From assembly GCA_026706665.1 (NCBI GenBank), contig JAPOYI010000031.1:32071-96070 (forward strand): a DNA stretch of 64,000 nt, written 5' to 3'. The notes under the pieces were generated by a model, which saw nothing but the letters and a program-made list of their open reading frames with translations, searched no databases and was not told the DNA's origin. Of the stretch, positions 1 through 9,857 are shown in pieces (position 1 is the first letter of the stretch; every line of letters starts with the position of its first letter). This DNA is from Gammaproteobacteria bacterium (GTDB taxonomy: Bacteria > Pseudomonadota > Gammaproteobacteria > Pseudomonadales > Azotimanducaceae). Position numbers and translations under genes: made by a program.

Positions 1-2082
1 CGCCGCTTCGAGGTCACTGGGCTGGTGGTTGACGGCACGGTCGACTATCACGTCGACTGGCCGCCCGCGGAGGGCTTGCACGGAAGCGTCACGATTACCG
101 GCGAAGAGGCGCGGGGACGCGTCGCCGAGGGCGTGTTGTTCGGGGGCGAAATCCGGGATTCGGATATCCGGGTGCCGTTGCGCGGGGGATATGTGGACAT
201 GACGCTGCATGCGCGGGCCGCCGCCGCGCGCGCTCTCGACTTCGTGCGTACCACGCCGCTGGCGGAGGAACTGCACTTCGTCTCGGAAAGTTGGCGAGCC
301 GACGGTGCGTTGGGCATCGTCGGAGACCTGCGGATCCCCATCGACGATGCCTCGGGTCCCGCGAACCTCGACCTCGGTTTCGAGGTGGACGACGTGACGC
401 TCGACCTGGTTGACCTGAAACTGCTGTTTCGCGGCCTGAACGGGAACGCGCGATTTCAGTCTCCGCATCACTTTTCTTCAGCCGGGATAGACGGATTGCT
501 GTTTGGCTTTCCCGTCGAGATAACGGCTGCGGCTTCCGAAGATGCGAACGTCCTCGACTTTCGCGGAAGAGGTGCGGTGGCGGACATCTACCGCATTCTC
601 GAAACACACGAGGTTCCGATAGCGGCGGGCGTATTCGGCTTTGATGCGCGGCTGCGCGCGTTTGCCGATCCATCCCGCGCCCTCGAACTCGACGTGGATT
701 CGGACGGGGTGGGAATCGCCGTGAATCTGCCTCCGCCCCTGCACAAGTCTGCCAGGCAGCCGGGGCGGGTTGATGTCGAAATGGTCTTCGACGATGACTA
801 CACCCGCGCCGTCGTGCTGGGCGAAGCGTTTGAAGGGTGGTTGCACCTGCGTGACGGTGTCCTGTCGCGCGGTGCGATCGGCATCGGCGTGCCGCCCGGA
901 CCGCAGGACACTACTTCGTCGCACGTGCGCCTGTCTGGACACCTGGAGACGATTCGGCTCGAAGGGGATGCCTCCGACGTGATGCCGGAGACAGTGCCCT
1001 GGCGGCTTGATCGCCTGTCGGCGGGGAGCGTCTGGCTGGGCGACATCGAACTTAACCACGTCGCGCTCAACGGCATCGTCGGCAAGGACGGGGTTGCCAT
1101 TGGCATCGACAGCAACGAGGTGCGCGGCACCGTTGTCCTGGAGGGCGAGGAACCCGTTCTGCTGTCGCTGGACGAGGTCCGCGTCTCCGGGGAGGAATCC
1201 GATGGTGATCTTCTGGATGTTTCCATATTCGACCAGGTGCCTGCCGCCGACGTCACGATTGCCAGGGTTCTCCTCGGAGACGATGACTACGGCGCGTGGG
1301 CGTTCGGCGTTCGTCCCGACGACGGCGTCATTCGCCTCACGGGACTTGTGGGCAGTATCAAGGGCATGCGCATAGAGGCCGCGGACGACCTGGTGTGGGC
1401 AGGGGAATCCGATGCGTCCCTGTTCCGCGGACGGGTTACGGCCGCGGACCTGGCGCTGGTCTTGCCGCAGTGGGACTATGCGCCGAGCGTCGAGAGCACC
1501 AGCGTCGATATCGAAGCGGCAGTGGAATGGCCCGGCTCGCCGCTCAACTTCGAACTGGGCGAACTGACCGGCAGCATGCGAATGGCGATAGAAACGGGCC
1601 GGTTCCTTGAAGTGGACGAAGCGGCGGGCGCGAGAATCCTGTCGTTGCTCAACTTCGCGAACATCGCGCGACGGCTTCAGCTCGACTTCTCCGACGTGTT
1701 CGACAAGGGGATCGGCTTCGATCACGTCCGTGCCGATGGCGAACTCGACCGGGGCGTGCTGTCGTTTACCGAACCGATGGAAATACACGGTCGAGGTTCC
1801 GACTTCAGGATCAACGGCACGGTGGACCTGGCGGATGGCGCGCTGGACAACGAGATGATCGTCACGTTGCCCCTGTCGTCCAACTTGCCGTGGTACGCAT
1901 GGATTGCCACGGCCGAGCCCGCGACAGCGGTGGGCGTACTGGTGGGAAGGGAGATATTCAAGGAGCAGATCCAGACGCTTTCCAGTGCCAGGTATCGGAT
2001 CACGGGCACCATCGAGGACCCGAACCTGGAATTCGTTGGTATATTCCGAAGTGAAATGGATCGCCCCGGAGAAGAGGAGTGA
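1..2082 (+). CDS. YhdP/AsmA-like protein, C-terminal part (5' end outside window)
   Basis: The reading frame is open from the first base of the window and ends at 2082, so this is the C-terminal ~690 residues of a larger protein. Beta-rich, low-complexity-free sequence with the repeated amphipathic pattern of AsmA/DUF3971 (YhdP-type) envelope proteins, which are thought to move phospholipid to the outer membrane. The C-terminus ([19 protein letters not shown]) is typical of this family. The stop codon overlaps the GTG start of tldD by four bases. The yhdP-tldD adjacency is common in Gammaproteobacteria and supports the call. The start and any N-terminal membrane anchor cannot be seen. Confidence 0.85.
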   Translation, partial: RRFEVTGLVVDGTVDYHVDWPPAEGLHGSVTITGEEARGRVAEGVLFGGEIRDSDIRVPLRGGYVDMTLHARAAAARALDFVRTTPLAEELHFVSESWRADGALGIVGDLRIPIDDASGPANLDLGFEVDDVTLDLVDLKLLFRGLNGNARFQSPHHFSSAGIDGLLFGFPVEITAAASEDANVLDFRGRGAVADIYRILETHEVPIAAGVFGFDARLRAFADPSRALELDVDSDGVGIAVNLPPPLHKSARQPGRVDVEMVFDDDYTRAVVLGEAFEGWLHLRDGVLSRGAIGIGVPPGPQDTTSSHVRLSGHLETIRLEGDASDVMPETVPWRLDRLSAGSVWLGDIELNHVALNGIVGKDGVAIGIDSNEVRGTVVLEGEEPVLLSLDEVRVSGEESDGDLLDVSIFDQVPAADVTIARVLLGDDDYGAWAFGVRPDDGVIRLTGLVGSIKGMRIEAADDLVWAGESDASLFRGRVTAADLALVLPQWDYAPSVESTSVDIEAAVEWPGSPLNFELGELTGSMRMAIETGRFLEVDEAAGARILSLLNFANIARRLQLDFSDVFDKGIGFDHVRADGELDRGVLSFTEPMEIHGRGSDFRINGTVDLADGALDNEMIVTLPLSSNLPWYAWIATAEPATAVGVLVGREIFKEQIQTLSSARYRITGTIEDPNLEFVGIFRSEMDRPGEEE

Positions 2083-3527
2083 CGCAGCTCATCGAAACCG
2101 CAAAGCGGGAACTGTGGGAGGCTGGCGAGATCGGCGAGAGGGACGTGTCGCGGCTCATCGGGAGGCTGATGCACCGGCAGGTGGACGCGGGTGAGCTGTT
2201 CTTCCAGCAGAGGAGGATGGAGTCCTGGACCCTGGAGGACGGACTGGTCAAGGACGGTACGTTCAGCGTCGACCGGGGGGTGGGAGTGCGTGCCGTCAGC
2301 GGCGAGAAGACGGGGTTCGCCTATGCCGACGACATCGTCCTGCCGGCGCTCGGGAAGGCTGCGGACGCGGCGCGCACGATCGCCCGTTCCGGCGGCGACG
2401 GGTCGATTCAGGCGTACCGACGGCGCGAGGTGGCGCCCCGCTATGCGGGCACGGATCCGCTTGCGTCGTTTCCGGAACGGGACAAGGTGGCGCTCCTCGG
2501 CCGCACGGACGCGTTCGCGCGAAGCCTCGACCCGCTCGTGACGCAGGTCACGGCCCGGCTCGCGGCGAGTTTTGAGACGAACCTGGTGGTGGGGAGCGAC
2601 GGCACCTTCGCCGGCGACGTGCGACCCCTGGTGCGCTTCGACGTATCCGTGATCGTCGAGAAGGACGGCCGCAGGGAACGGGGTTTCGCCGGCGGCGGCG
2701 GCCGGCACGACTTCTCCTGGATACTGTCGGGCGATGCCGACGGGCAAGCGCGGCGGTACGTGCGCGAAGCGGTCCGCCAGGCACTCACGAACCTCGAGGC
2801 GGTGGATGCGCCCGCAGGTTCCATGCCGGTGATACTGGCCCCGGGGTGGGCCGGGGTCCTGTTGCACGAAGCGGTCGGGCATGGGCTGGAGGGAGACTTC
2901 AATCGGAAGGGAACGTCGGCCTACGCGGGAAGGGTCGGCGAGAGGGTGGCGTCGGAACTGTGTACGGTCGTCGACGACGCGACGATGAAGGACAGGCGCG
3001 GATCGCTCAACCTCGACGATGAAGGTACGCCGGGCCAGCGCACCGTGCTGATCGAAAACGGGGTGCTCAGGGGATACATGCAGGACAAGCTCAACGCGCG
3101 CCTGATGAAAGCGGCTCCCACCGGAAACGGACGCAGGGAGTCCTACGCCTGCCTGCCCATGCCGCGAATGACGAACACGTTGTTGCTGGCGGGGGAATCC
3201 GATCCCGGGGAGATTCTCGCGAGTGTCGCCGACGGCGTGTACGCGGTCAGTTTCGGCGGTGGACAGGTGGACATCACGTCGGGACGGTTCGTCTTCTCCG
3301 CCACCGAGGCATACCGGATCGAGAAGGGCAGGGTGACACGGCCGGTCCGGGGAATGAGCCTGGTTGGCAGCGGTCCCGAAGTCATGACCCGGGTCTCGAT
3401 GGTGGGGAACGATCTCGCGCTCGACCAGGGTGTCGGCACGTGCGGGAAGGAGGGGCAGAGCGTTCCCGTCGGCGTCGGGCAACCGACCGTGAAGATCGAC
3501 GAGATCACCGTCGGCGGCACGGCCTGA
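2079..3527 (+). CDS. tldD: TldD metalloprotease subunit
   Basis: 482 residues, the usual length for TldD. It carries the zinc-binding motif HEAVGH (about residue 265) that marks the catalytic subunit of the TldD/TldE protease, which in known systems removes leader peptides or degrades unfolded peptides and is needed for microcin B17 maturation. The C-terminus holds the conserved [16 protein letters not shown] segment. The GTG start overlaps the stop of the upstream YhdP-like gene (GTGA). It is followed at once by pmbA, its known partner, so the two are probably co-expressed. Confidence 0.96.
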   Translation: MTQLIETAKRELWEAGEIGERDVSRLIGRLMHRQVDAGELFFQQRRMESWTLEDGLVKDGTFSVDRGVGVRAVSGEKTGFAYADDIVLPALGKAADAARTIARSGGDGSIQAYRRREVAPRYAGTDPLASFPERDKVALLGRTDAFARSLDPLVTQVTARLAASFETNLVVGSDGTFAGDVRPLVRFDVSVIVEKDGRRERGFAGGGGRHDFSWILSGDADGQARRYVREAVRQALTNLEAVDAPAGSMPVILAPGWAGVLLHEAVGHGLEGDFNRKGTSAYAGRVGERVASELCTVVDDATMKDRRGSLNLDDEGTPGQRTVLIENGVLRGYMQDKLNARLMKAAPTGNGRRESYACLPMPRMTNTLLLAGESDPGEILASVADGVYAVSFGGGQVDITSGRFVFSATEAYRIEKGRVTRPVRGMSLVGSGPEVMTRVSMVGNDLALDQGVGTCGKEGQSVPVGVGQPTVKIDEITVGGTA

Positions 3528-3539
3528 GGCGTGGAACCC

Positions 3540-4868
3540 ATGGGCGCGTCCGACCTGGAGTCGGATCTCAAGCACCTCGTCGGCGACATCCTCGACGAAG
3601 CGAAGAGGCAGGGCGCCACCGCCGCGGAGGTCTCGGTGGGCGACGACGAGGGATTGACGATCGCGGTGCGGCAGCGCGATATCGAGACCATCGAGTTCAG
3701 CCAGGATCGAGGTTTCGGCATCACGGTGTATGCGGGCGCCCGCAAGGGGACCGCCACGACGTCGGATAGCCGGCCCGAAGCCGTGCGCGCGACGGTAGGG
3801 GCGGCCCTCGGCATCGCGCGCCACACCGAGGACGACGAATGCAACGGTCTCGCCGACCCGGAACGAATGGCGAGGGATCTGCCGGACCTCGATCTCCACC
3901 ACCCGTGGACGATGGACGCCGACGCGTTGCGGGACCTGGCCCTCGAAACGGAGGCCACGGCGCTCGACTACGACGGCCGGATCGTCAATTCCGAGGGTGC
4001 TGAAGTTGCGACGCAGCGTTCGTGCCGCGTCTACGGCAACTCCCACGGTTTCCTGGGCGCCGTGACGGGGACGCGGCACAGCGTTCACTGCGCGGTGGTG
4101 GCCGGGGACGACGCGGGAATGGAGCGGGATCACTGGTACAGCATCGCCCGCGACCCGGAAGAACTCGACAGCCATGTCAGCGTTGGCGAGGAGGCCGCCC
4201 GGCGCGCCCTGGCCCGGCTCGGCACGAAGCGATTAAGGACCGGAAACTGGCCGGTACTGTTCAGTCCACGCATGGCGGCGGGATTGATCGGGCATCTCGT
4301 CGGTGCCATCAGCGGGGGTGCCCTGTATCGGCGTGCCTCCTACCTCACGGACTCGCTCGGCAAGCCCGTTGCGGCGAAGGGCATTACCCTCGCCGAGTAT
4401 CCGCACCTGCCGAAAGGTCTCGGCAGCGCGGGTTTTGACGGCGACGGCGTCGCGACGGCCAGCAAGGCGTTCGTGCACGAGGGACGCCTCGATCACTATG
4501 TCCTCGGGTCCTACTCGGCCCGGCGGCTCGGAATGGAAACGACCGGTAACGCAGGGGGCGTGTTCAACCTTCGGCTTGAGACCGATACGGTGTGCCCCGC
4601 GGCGCTGATGCGGGAAATGGGGACCGGCCTGGTCGTGACCGAACTGATGGGCCAGGGCGTCGACCTGGTTTCCGGACACTATTCGCGCGCGGCGGCCGGG
4701 TTCTGGATCGAGAACGGCGAACCGGCGTATCCGGTGGAGAAGGTGACTATCGCCTCGACGCTGAACGAGATGTACCACGGCATCGTGGCCGCCGGCGACG
4801 ACATTGATCGCCGCAGCAACATACACACGGGATCGATACTGGTCCGATCCATGACCGTGGCGAACTGA
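3540..4868 (+). CDS. pmbA: PmbA/TldE, partner of TldD
   Basis: About 442 residues, full length for PmbA/TldE, the non-catalytic partner of TldD. Diagnostic C-terminal segments are LVTELMGQGVDLVSGHYSRAA and NEMYHGIVAAGDD. The ORF opens at GTG 3531, but the ATG at 3540 lies about ten bases after a GAGG that overlaps the tldD stop, so I prefer it; the difference is three residues. It has no HExxxH, as expected for TldE. The 3' end lies about 40 bp from the last conserved codon of the convergent tolC-like remnant. Confidence 0.95.
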   Translation: MGASDLESDLKHLVGDILDEAKRQGATAAEVSVGDDEGLTIAVRQRDIETIEFSQDRGFGITVYAGARKGTATTSDSRPEAVRATVGAALGIARHTEDDECNGLADPERMARDLPDLDLHHPWTMDADALRDLALETEATALDYDGRIVNSEGAEVATQRSCRVYGNSHGFLGAVTGTRHSVHCAVVAGDDAGMERDHWYSIARDPEELDSHVSVGEEAARRALARLGTKRLRTGNWPVLFSPRMAAGLIGHLVGAISGGALYRRASYLTDSLGKPVAAKGITLAEYPHLPKGLGSAGFDGDGVATASKAFVHEGRLDHYVLGSYSARRLGMETTGNAGGVFNLRLETDTVCPAALMREMGTGLVVTELMGQGVDLVSGHYSRAAAGFWIENGEPAYPVEKVTIASTLNEMYHGIVAAGDDIDRRSNIHTGSILVRSMTVAN

Positions 4869-6065
4869 ATCGGCGCCCGCGCCGGCGCGCTGGGAGCCTT
4901 CAGCGCTCCACCCGCCGCCGAGCGCCTGATAAAGATCCAGGATGGCGTTGACGTAGGAGCTCTTGTTTCCGAGCATCGCATTGCGCGCCGAATACAGCGA
5001 TTGCTGGGCGGTCAGCAAGCTCAAGTAGTCGATCACCCCTTCGCGGTATCGAACTTCGGCGATCCGCAGTGTTTCCTCGGCATTGGTTAGCTGTTCCCGC
5101 AACAGCTTTTCCTGCGATTCCAGCAACTCGATGGCACCCAGGATCACGTCGATGTCACTGAACGCCCGTATCACGGTCTGGCGATAGTTCGCGAGCGCGG
5201 TTTCCATTTCGAGCCTGGCAGTTTCGTTGGCTCTCCCGCGGCGCCCGAAATCAAACACTGTCTGGACCAGCGAAGATGCCACCGAAACCGACAGGCTGCC
5301 GGCGGCAACCAGATCGCGCAACGCATCGCTGGAGCGGCGCGCGGAGCCGGTGAGCGAAATGCGTGGGAACAGGGCATTGCGTGCCATTGTCACGTTGGCC
5401 CGCGCTTGGCGCAGGCTCAATTCGGCCTGAACGATATCCGGCCGTCGCCTCAGCAGGTCCGACGGCATCCCCGGAGCGATACGAGGCGTGCGCAATCCCT
5501 CCAAGGTGGTGGCCCGCACCGCAAAGTCCCGCCCGGACTCGGCCATCAATGCGGCGAGCGCCGCGCGTGCGGCGAACTCCTGATGGCGCAACTGGGCCAG
5601 CGCATAACGCTGCTGCTGCACCTGTATTGCCTGCTGTAGCGCATCGATGGGCGTCAGAACTCCCGCATTCACGCGCGCTTGGGTAATGCGCGCGATCGCC
5701 TCGGCCCGCTGCAGGTTGCTCCGCGCCGCCTGGATCTGATCGCGGCTCAGCAACACCCGAAAGTAGGCGGATGCCGCCGTAACAAAGGTCGACAGACGAA
5801 TGCTGGCGCGGGTCGCCACAGCCGACTCGTATCCGATGAGAATCGACTGATGGCGAGCTGGCACATGAATCACATCCACCATGCCGGAACTCACTGAAAG
5901 ATCGGTGCCGACCTCCGCTGCGCTGTCGGCGAACTCGCCGTCTGCGGTCTTGGAACCTGCCCACGACGTGCCAGTCGAAAGCTCCGCCCTGGGCACTCCA
6001 AAAAGGTCGAGACTCGCATCGGTCAGCGCAATCTGGGCCGGCGTGTCGTTCACTACCTTGGGGAG
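4869..6065 (-). pseudogene. TolC/NodT-family outer-membrane efflux protein remnant
   Basis: The minus-strand frame (ORF track 4233..6128) has clear NodT/TolC features: TAASAYFRVLLSRDQ, RRRPDIVQAELSLRQARA, SLVQTVFDFGRRG, REGVIDYLSLLTAQQSLY and a family-typical end at ILDLYQALGGGW (~4908). Two things mark it as broken. No signal peptide or N-terminal ~80 residues are present: the homology stops near 6060, where oppositely oriented macA sequence begins. It also has no stop codon of its own, so the frame runs a further ~210 codons antisense through pmbA to 4233. A functional pore protein is unlikely. It would originally have served the neighbouring MacAB pump. The limits given are those of recognisable homology. 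Confidence 0.75.
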
Positions 6066-6444
6066 CGGTGTCCGGCGCTGGCGGGGCGAGCTGGAACGGA
6101 TCATTCCAAAAGCCGCAAACGTCAACAACGTGGTTAGCTACACCGCCGTATTCGAAGTGGAGAACCCGGACGGCGCATTGCTGCCGGACATGACCGCGCA
6201 GGTGTTCTTCGAATTGTCCGAGCCGCGCCGGGTGCTGTCCGTCCCGGTGGACATGCTGGCGAACTTCGGCGGCGCCGTGCCGGGCGGTGGTCGCGCCGCC
6301 AAGGCGCGCCTCCTGCGCGATGACGGCGGCATTGAGTTGCGCGAAGTCATCGTCGGCGAAATCGGCAGCAGTTACGCCGAAGTGTTGGAGGGTCTGGGGG
6401 AAGGCGACAGGGTGGTCGCGCCGGAATCCGATCGCTCGCAGTGA
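6046..6444 (+). pseudogene. macA: MacA-type periplasmic adaptor, C-terminal fragment
   Basis: Only the last ~130 residues of a MacA-like membrane-fusion protein remain. VSFTTLGS, then NNVVSYTAVFEVENPDG, DMTAQVFFEL, VLSVPVDML and LGEGDRVVAPE match the beta-barrel and membrane-proximal domains in order. The signal anchor, hairpin and lipoyl domains are missing, and the upstream sequence is the minus-strand tolC-like remnant. The in-frame ATG at 5881 lies in that antisense sequence and is not a credible start. The stop overlaps the GTG of macB (GTGA), the usual macA-macB coupling. Likely produced by a deletion or inversion that removed the 5' halves of both macA and tolC. Confidence 0.8.
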
Positions 6445-8429
6445 ACGATGCCGCGCTGATCGAGCTCGAAGGCATCAGCCGGCGCTACAAGGGACAGGGC
6501 GGCGCTTCGACAGTCGCCCTTCGCGATGTCTCACTGCGCCTTCATGCGGGCGAATTCGTCTGCATCACTGGTCCGTCGGGCTCGGGCAAGTCGACGTTGA
6601 TGCACGTGCTGGGCTGCCTGGACAGTCCGGACAGCGGCGTATACCGGCTGGCGGGCCGCGAAGTATCCGACCTTGGAGGCGACGGCCTGGCCTGGCTGCG
6701 CCGGCATTTCTTCGGCTTCGTGTTCCAGAGCTACAACTTGCTAACCTCCGCTACCGCTGCGGAAAACGTGGAGCTGCCCGCCGTTTACGCTGGCCTGGCG
6801 CGCAAGCCGCGACGCGCGAGAGCACTTGATCTGCTGGCGGCGTTCGGCCTCGAGGCGCGCGCCAGTCACCGTCCAGCCGCGTTGTCGGGGGGCGAGCAGC
6901 AGCGCGTTTCCATCGCCCGCGCCCTCATGAACGGCGGTCGGGTGGTCTTGGCGGACGAACCTACCGGTGCGCTGGACCGCAGGAACGGCGACGAAGTTCT
7001 GCGGATGCTGGAGGTGTTGGCTCGCCGCGGGCACACGGTGGTTCTGATCACGCACAATCCCGAAGTGGCCGCGCGAGCAGGACGGCGCATCGAGCTCTTG
7101 GGCGGCCGCGTTGTTGCCGATTCCGGGCCAGGCGCCGAATACCGAAACCGCCTACCGGAAGCAGACGCGCCTGCCATCGAGCGCGTTTCCATGGGCGCGG
7201 GGGCGCGGGCGGTCGAATGGCTGCGCTCCGGCGTGGTCTCGCTCCGCGCCAACCTGCTGCGCACGCGGCGCGTTCGCGCGGTCTTGTCCGTGTTTTGCAT
7301 CATGCTGGGGGTGTGGTCCGTCGCGACGCTGTTGATGATCGCGGAAGGCGCCTACCGGCAGACTGTGCAACAAGTGTATCGATTGGGTGCCGACCAATTC
7401 GATGTCCACCCCGCGGCGCGGGAAGGGGCGGCGGCGAACCCGCTGGCGATGGAGGACGCCGCGGCGATCGCCGCGCAGGTGTCGAATGTGCGGCATGTGG
7501 CGCCGGAGTTCAGCCAACGCATGACGGTCCGTCGCGGTGCGGCCGATATGCAGGCGAACGTGGAGAGCATTCTGCCGAAAGCGTCGGGGCCTCCAAATGG
7601 ATCGGAGTTTCGGGTCCTGAGAAAGGGGGCAATCATTAGTGAGCGGGACAACGAACATCGTGAGCAGGTCGCGCTGATCGGGTGGGGGATAGAGCGCGAA
7701 CTCTTTCCGCCGGACGTGGATGCCGTGGACCGGCATATGTTGATCGGGAACGTGCCGTTCAGGGTGAAGGGGGTGCTGTCCGGACCGAATGCGACTGCGA
7801 AGGAGCGAAATTGGCGCACGGGTCGGGACTCCGATGTTGTGCTCATACCGTTTCGAACCGGCGCCGCGCTTCTGCACGGCACGGACAAGCCGCAGTTGCT
7901 GAGCGTGTTCGTGGAAGACCCGCAGGAAATGGGCCAGACCGTCGCCGAAGTGCGGGAGCTCCTGATTCGCAGGCACGGCGGCGCGGATTTCCGCTTCGAC
8001 TTCGACCCGGACCGCGCTAGACGGGCCGGCGAAACACGCAGGCAGCTTTGGCTGGGCTTCGGTTCGCTCGGCGGCATTGCGCTTTTGGTCGGGGGCATGG
8101 GCGTGATGGCCATCATGCTGATGTCGGTGAAGGAGCGCACGCGCGAAATCGGCATCCGAATGGCAGCCGGCGCACGGCGAAGGGACATAACGCAGCAGTT
8201 CGTCATCGAGGCGGCGGTGCTCGCCACGGTGGGGGGGATACTGGGCGTGGCGGCTTGCATTGCGACCGGGCCGCTGCTTCGCCTGTTTGATTTTCCCGCC
8301 GCGTTCGCGCCGGAAATCGCACTTGCGGCGCTGGCATTCTCGATGGCGACGGGGCTTATATTCGGCGTCGTTCCGGCTCGACGCGCTTCGGGGCTGGATC
8401 CGGTGGCCGCGTTGCGAACCGCAGAGTAA
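6441..8429 (+). CDS. macB: MacB-type ABC exporter (ATPase-permease)
   Basis: 662 residues, full length for MacB. The N-terminal nucleotide-binding domain has Walker A GPSGSGKST, signature LSGGEQQR and Walker B VVLADEP. It is followed by a first membrane helix (~residue 280), a periplasmic domain and a C-terminal FtsX-like three-helix bundle (MAIMLMSVKERTREIGIRMA, then VPARRASGLDPVAALR). MacB works as a mechanotransmission pump with MacA and TolC to expel macrolides, heme or peptides from the periplasm. Here the adjoining MacA and TolC genes are broken, so it must borrow partners from elsewhere or be idle. GTG start at the macA stop. Confidence 0.92.
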   Translation: MNDAALIELEGISRRYKGQGGASTVALRDVSLRLHAGEFVCITGPSGSGKSTLMHVLGCLDSPDSGVYRLAGREVSDLGGDGLAWLRRHFFGFVFQSYNLLTSATAAENVELPAVYAGLARKPRRARALDLLAAFGLEARASHRPAALSGGEQQRVSIARALMNGGRVVLADEPTGALDRRNGDEVLRMLEVLARRGHTVVLITHNPEVAARAGRRIELLGGRVVADSGPGAEYRNRLPEADAPAIERVSMGAGARAVEWLRSGVVSLRANLLRTRRVRAVLSVFCIMLGVWSVATLLMIAEGAYRQTVQQVYRLGADQFDVHPAAREGAAANPLAMEDAAAIAAQVSNVRHVAPEFSQRMTVRRGAADMQANVESILPKASGPPNGSEFRVLRKGAIISERDNEHREQVALIGWGIERELFPPDVDAVDRHMLIGNVPFRVKGVLSGPNATAKERNWRTGRDSDVVLIPFRTGAALLHGTDKPQLLSVFVEDPQEMGQTVAEVRELLIRRHGGADFRFDFDPDRARRAGETRRQLWLGFGSLGGIALLVGGMGVMAIMLMSVKERTREIGIRMAAGARRRDITQQFVIEAAVLATVGGILGVAACIATGPLLRLFDFPAAFAPEIALAALAFSMATGLIFGVVPARRASGLDPVAALRTAE

Positions 8430-8524
8430 CGCCCAGCTCTTCGCCTCCTTTGGCGGACTTCCCGGGGTCGCGATCGCCCCGCTGTCCGGCGCATAGGCGA
8501 TGCGATCTTTGCGTTCAGCGAAAG

Positions 8525-8794
8525 CTACTGCTCTTCGCCGAAACGATCCCCAATCAGGCGGGAGATCGCGGCAAACGCTTCCTCCTCCTCGCCGCCGCTG
8601 GTACGCAGCGTCAGGACGGTACCTTGACCGGCGGCAAGCATCATCACCTTCATGATGCTCTTGGCGTCGACGTTCTTCTCGCCGACGCAGAGCTCGATGC
8701 TGCAGGTGAAGGTCTTGGCCAGATTGACGAGCTTCGCCGCCGCGCGCGCGTGAAGCCCCAGGGCGTTGACGATGACGACTTCTCCATCGGTCAT
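8525..8794 (-). CDS. HPr-family phosphocarrier (NPr-like)
   Basis: 89 residues, standard HPr size. The phosphorylated histidine lies in LGLHARAA (residue 14) and the regulatory-serine region in KSIMKVMML. It relays phosphate from a PEP-dependent enzyme I to EIIA proteins. Its position downstream of rpoN-hpf-ptsN points to the nitrogen-related PTS (NPr) rather than sugar uptake. rapZ, normally between ptsN and npr, is absent, and only ~48 bp separate this gene from ptsN. It converges with macB. Confidence 0.92.
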   Translation of the reverse strand: MTDGEVVIVNALGLHARAAAKLVNLAKTFTCSIELCVGEKNVDAKSIMKVMMLAAGQGTVLTLRTSGGEEEEAFAAISRLIGDRFGEEQ

Positions 8795-8842
8795 GGGTGT
8801 TGCCGAAAACAGGTCACGTGGCCTGTCGGGAACCAGGAAAGT

Positions 8843-9322
8843 TCACGCGGCCGCCGCGCCATCGAGCATGGCCATCACTTCACGGAACAGCTCGCCGTCA
8901 TCCTGGGCGCGGCGCAATCGAATCGGATTGGCCGGTTCGTTCAGCACGCTGACCAACACGCCGAGGATGTCGAGGTGAACCTGCGCGGCATCGCGGGGAA
9001 CCACGAGCGTGAAAACGAGATCGACGCGGCGGTCGTCCGGCGCATCGAAGTCGATGGGTTGCGCCAGGCGCATGAAAGCCGCGAGGGGCCGCTCGCACTG
9101 CATGCGGCAGTGCGGGACCGCCACACCGTCGCCCAGACCGGTGCTGCCGAGGCGTTCGCGCGCGAGCAACTCGCGAAGCAGGAGCCTGGCGTCCACGTCG
9201 GGATTCTGCGCGGCAATAAGCTGTGCGGCCCGTTCGAGGGCCGATTTCCTCGAAGCTGCATGTAGGTCCGTTCGTGTGCAGCCGGGGTGGAGGACTGATC
9301 GAAAGTTGATCATGGTGCTCAA
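8843..9322 (-). CDS. ptsN: PTS EIIA-Ntr (PtsN)
   Basis: 159 residues with the EIIA-type 2 fold. The phospho-accepting histidine is in GDGVAVPHCRM (about residue 71). In this pathway PtsN receives phosphate from NPr and acts as a regulator of potassium transport, nitrogen response and envelope stress rather than as a sugar transporter. It sits 24 bp downstream of hpf in the classic rpoN-hpf-ptsN operon. An alternative start at the internal Met4 cannot be excluded. Confidence 0.93.
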   Translation of the reverse strand: MSTMINFRSVLHPGCTRTDLHAASRKSALERAAQLIAAQNPDVDARLLLRELLARERLGSTGLGDGVAVPHCRMQCERPLAAFMRLAQPIDFDAPDDRRVDLVFTLVVPRDAAQVHLDILGVLVSVLNEPANPIRLRRAQDDGELFREVMAMLDGAAAA

Positions 9323-9346
9323 GTCCTTGAGGCATCCGAGCCGGGG

Positions 9347-9649
9347 CTACACCGTCCGCGTGCGGTGATCCGAGATCTTTTCCTTGTGTTTGAGCACCTG
9401 GCGGTCGAGCTTGTTCGACAACGCGTCGATGGCGGCGTAGAGGTCCGAGTCGTCGGCGCTGGCGAAGAGTTCGACGCCGTTCGCGTGGACGGTGGCCTCG
9501 GCCCGCTGCACCAGCTTGTCGACGGACAGGACCACGCGGACATTGGTGATGTGGTCGTAATGACGTTCCAGGCGTCCGATCTTGTTCTCGGCATAGGCCC
9601 GAATGGCATCGGTGACCTCCAGGTGGTGTCCGGAAATGTTCAGTTGCAT
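9347..9649 (-). CDS. hpf: Ribosome hibernation promoting factor (short HPF)
   Basis: 100 residues, the short HPF form. MQLNISGHHLEVTDAIRAYA at the N-terminus and LYAAIDALSNKLDRQVLKHK in the C-terminal half are characteristic. The ORF track opens 30 codons earlier, but the ATG at 9649 has an AGGGAG ribosome-binding site and begins exactly where the family begins. HPF binds the 30S decoding site and promotes 70S dimerisation in stationary phase. It lies between rpoN and ptsN; the 208 bp between hpf and rpoN hold a family-2 repeat. Confidence 0.94.
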   Translation of the reverse strand: MQLNISGHHLEVTDAIRAYAENKIGRLERHYDHITNVRVVLSVDKLVQRAEATVHANGVELFASADDSDLYAAIDALSNKLDRQVLKHKEKISDHRTRTV

Positions 9650-9727
9650 GAAGACTCCCTGTCTGGTTTGCGGTTGACTTCTCGAGAATGTTCGGTGTCC
9701 CCCGAACCATTGGAACGCGGGGACTTC

Positions 9728-9850
9728 CGAGTGCCCCACAGCCGGTGCCTTCGGCTCCGGGTGTGGCCCGGCCCCACTCGACTCCCATGCAACAACCGCA
9801 TCCGGTCGCTGACGCTCCTTGGATGCGTTTGTTTCATGAGAGGGGTTCCC
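9728..9850 (+). repeat. Family-2 dispersed repeat, single copy
   Basis: Intergenic between rpoN and hpf. The order of blocks CGAGTGCCCC, AGCCGGTGCCTTCGGC, GGCCCGGCCCC, ATGCAACAACCG, CCGGTCGCTGACGCTCC and TTGTTTCATGAG matches the tandem copies at the 3' end of ftsI (30257..30560), in the same strand orientation. The GGTGCC-TTCG-GC core could form a UUCG-capped hairpin. The limits are approximate. Confidence 0.75.
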
Positions 9851-9857
9851 ACGACGG

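Noticed and set aside
1722-4175. 817-aa minus-strand ORF over yhdP/tldD/pmbA
   Set aside because: Antisense shadow caused by high GC at third positions; crosses three real genes.
8450-9265. 271-aa plus-strand ORF over HPr and ptsN
   Set aside because: Antisense to two clear PTS genes with their active-site histidines.
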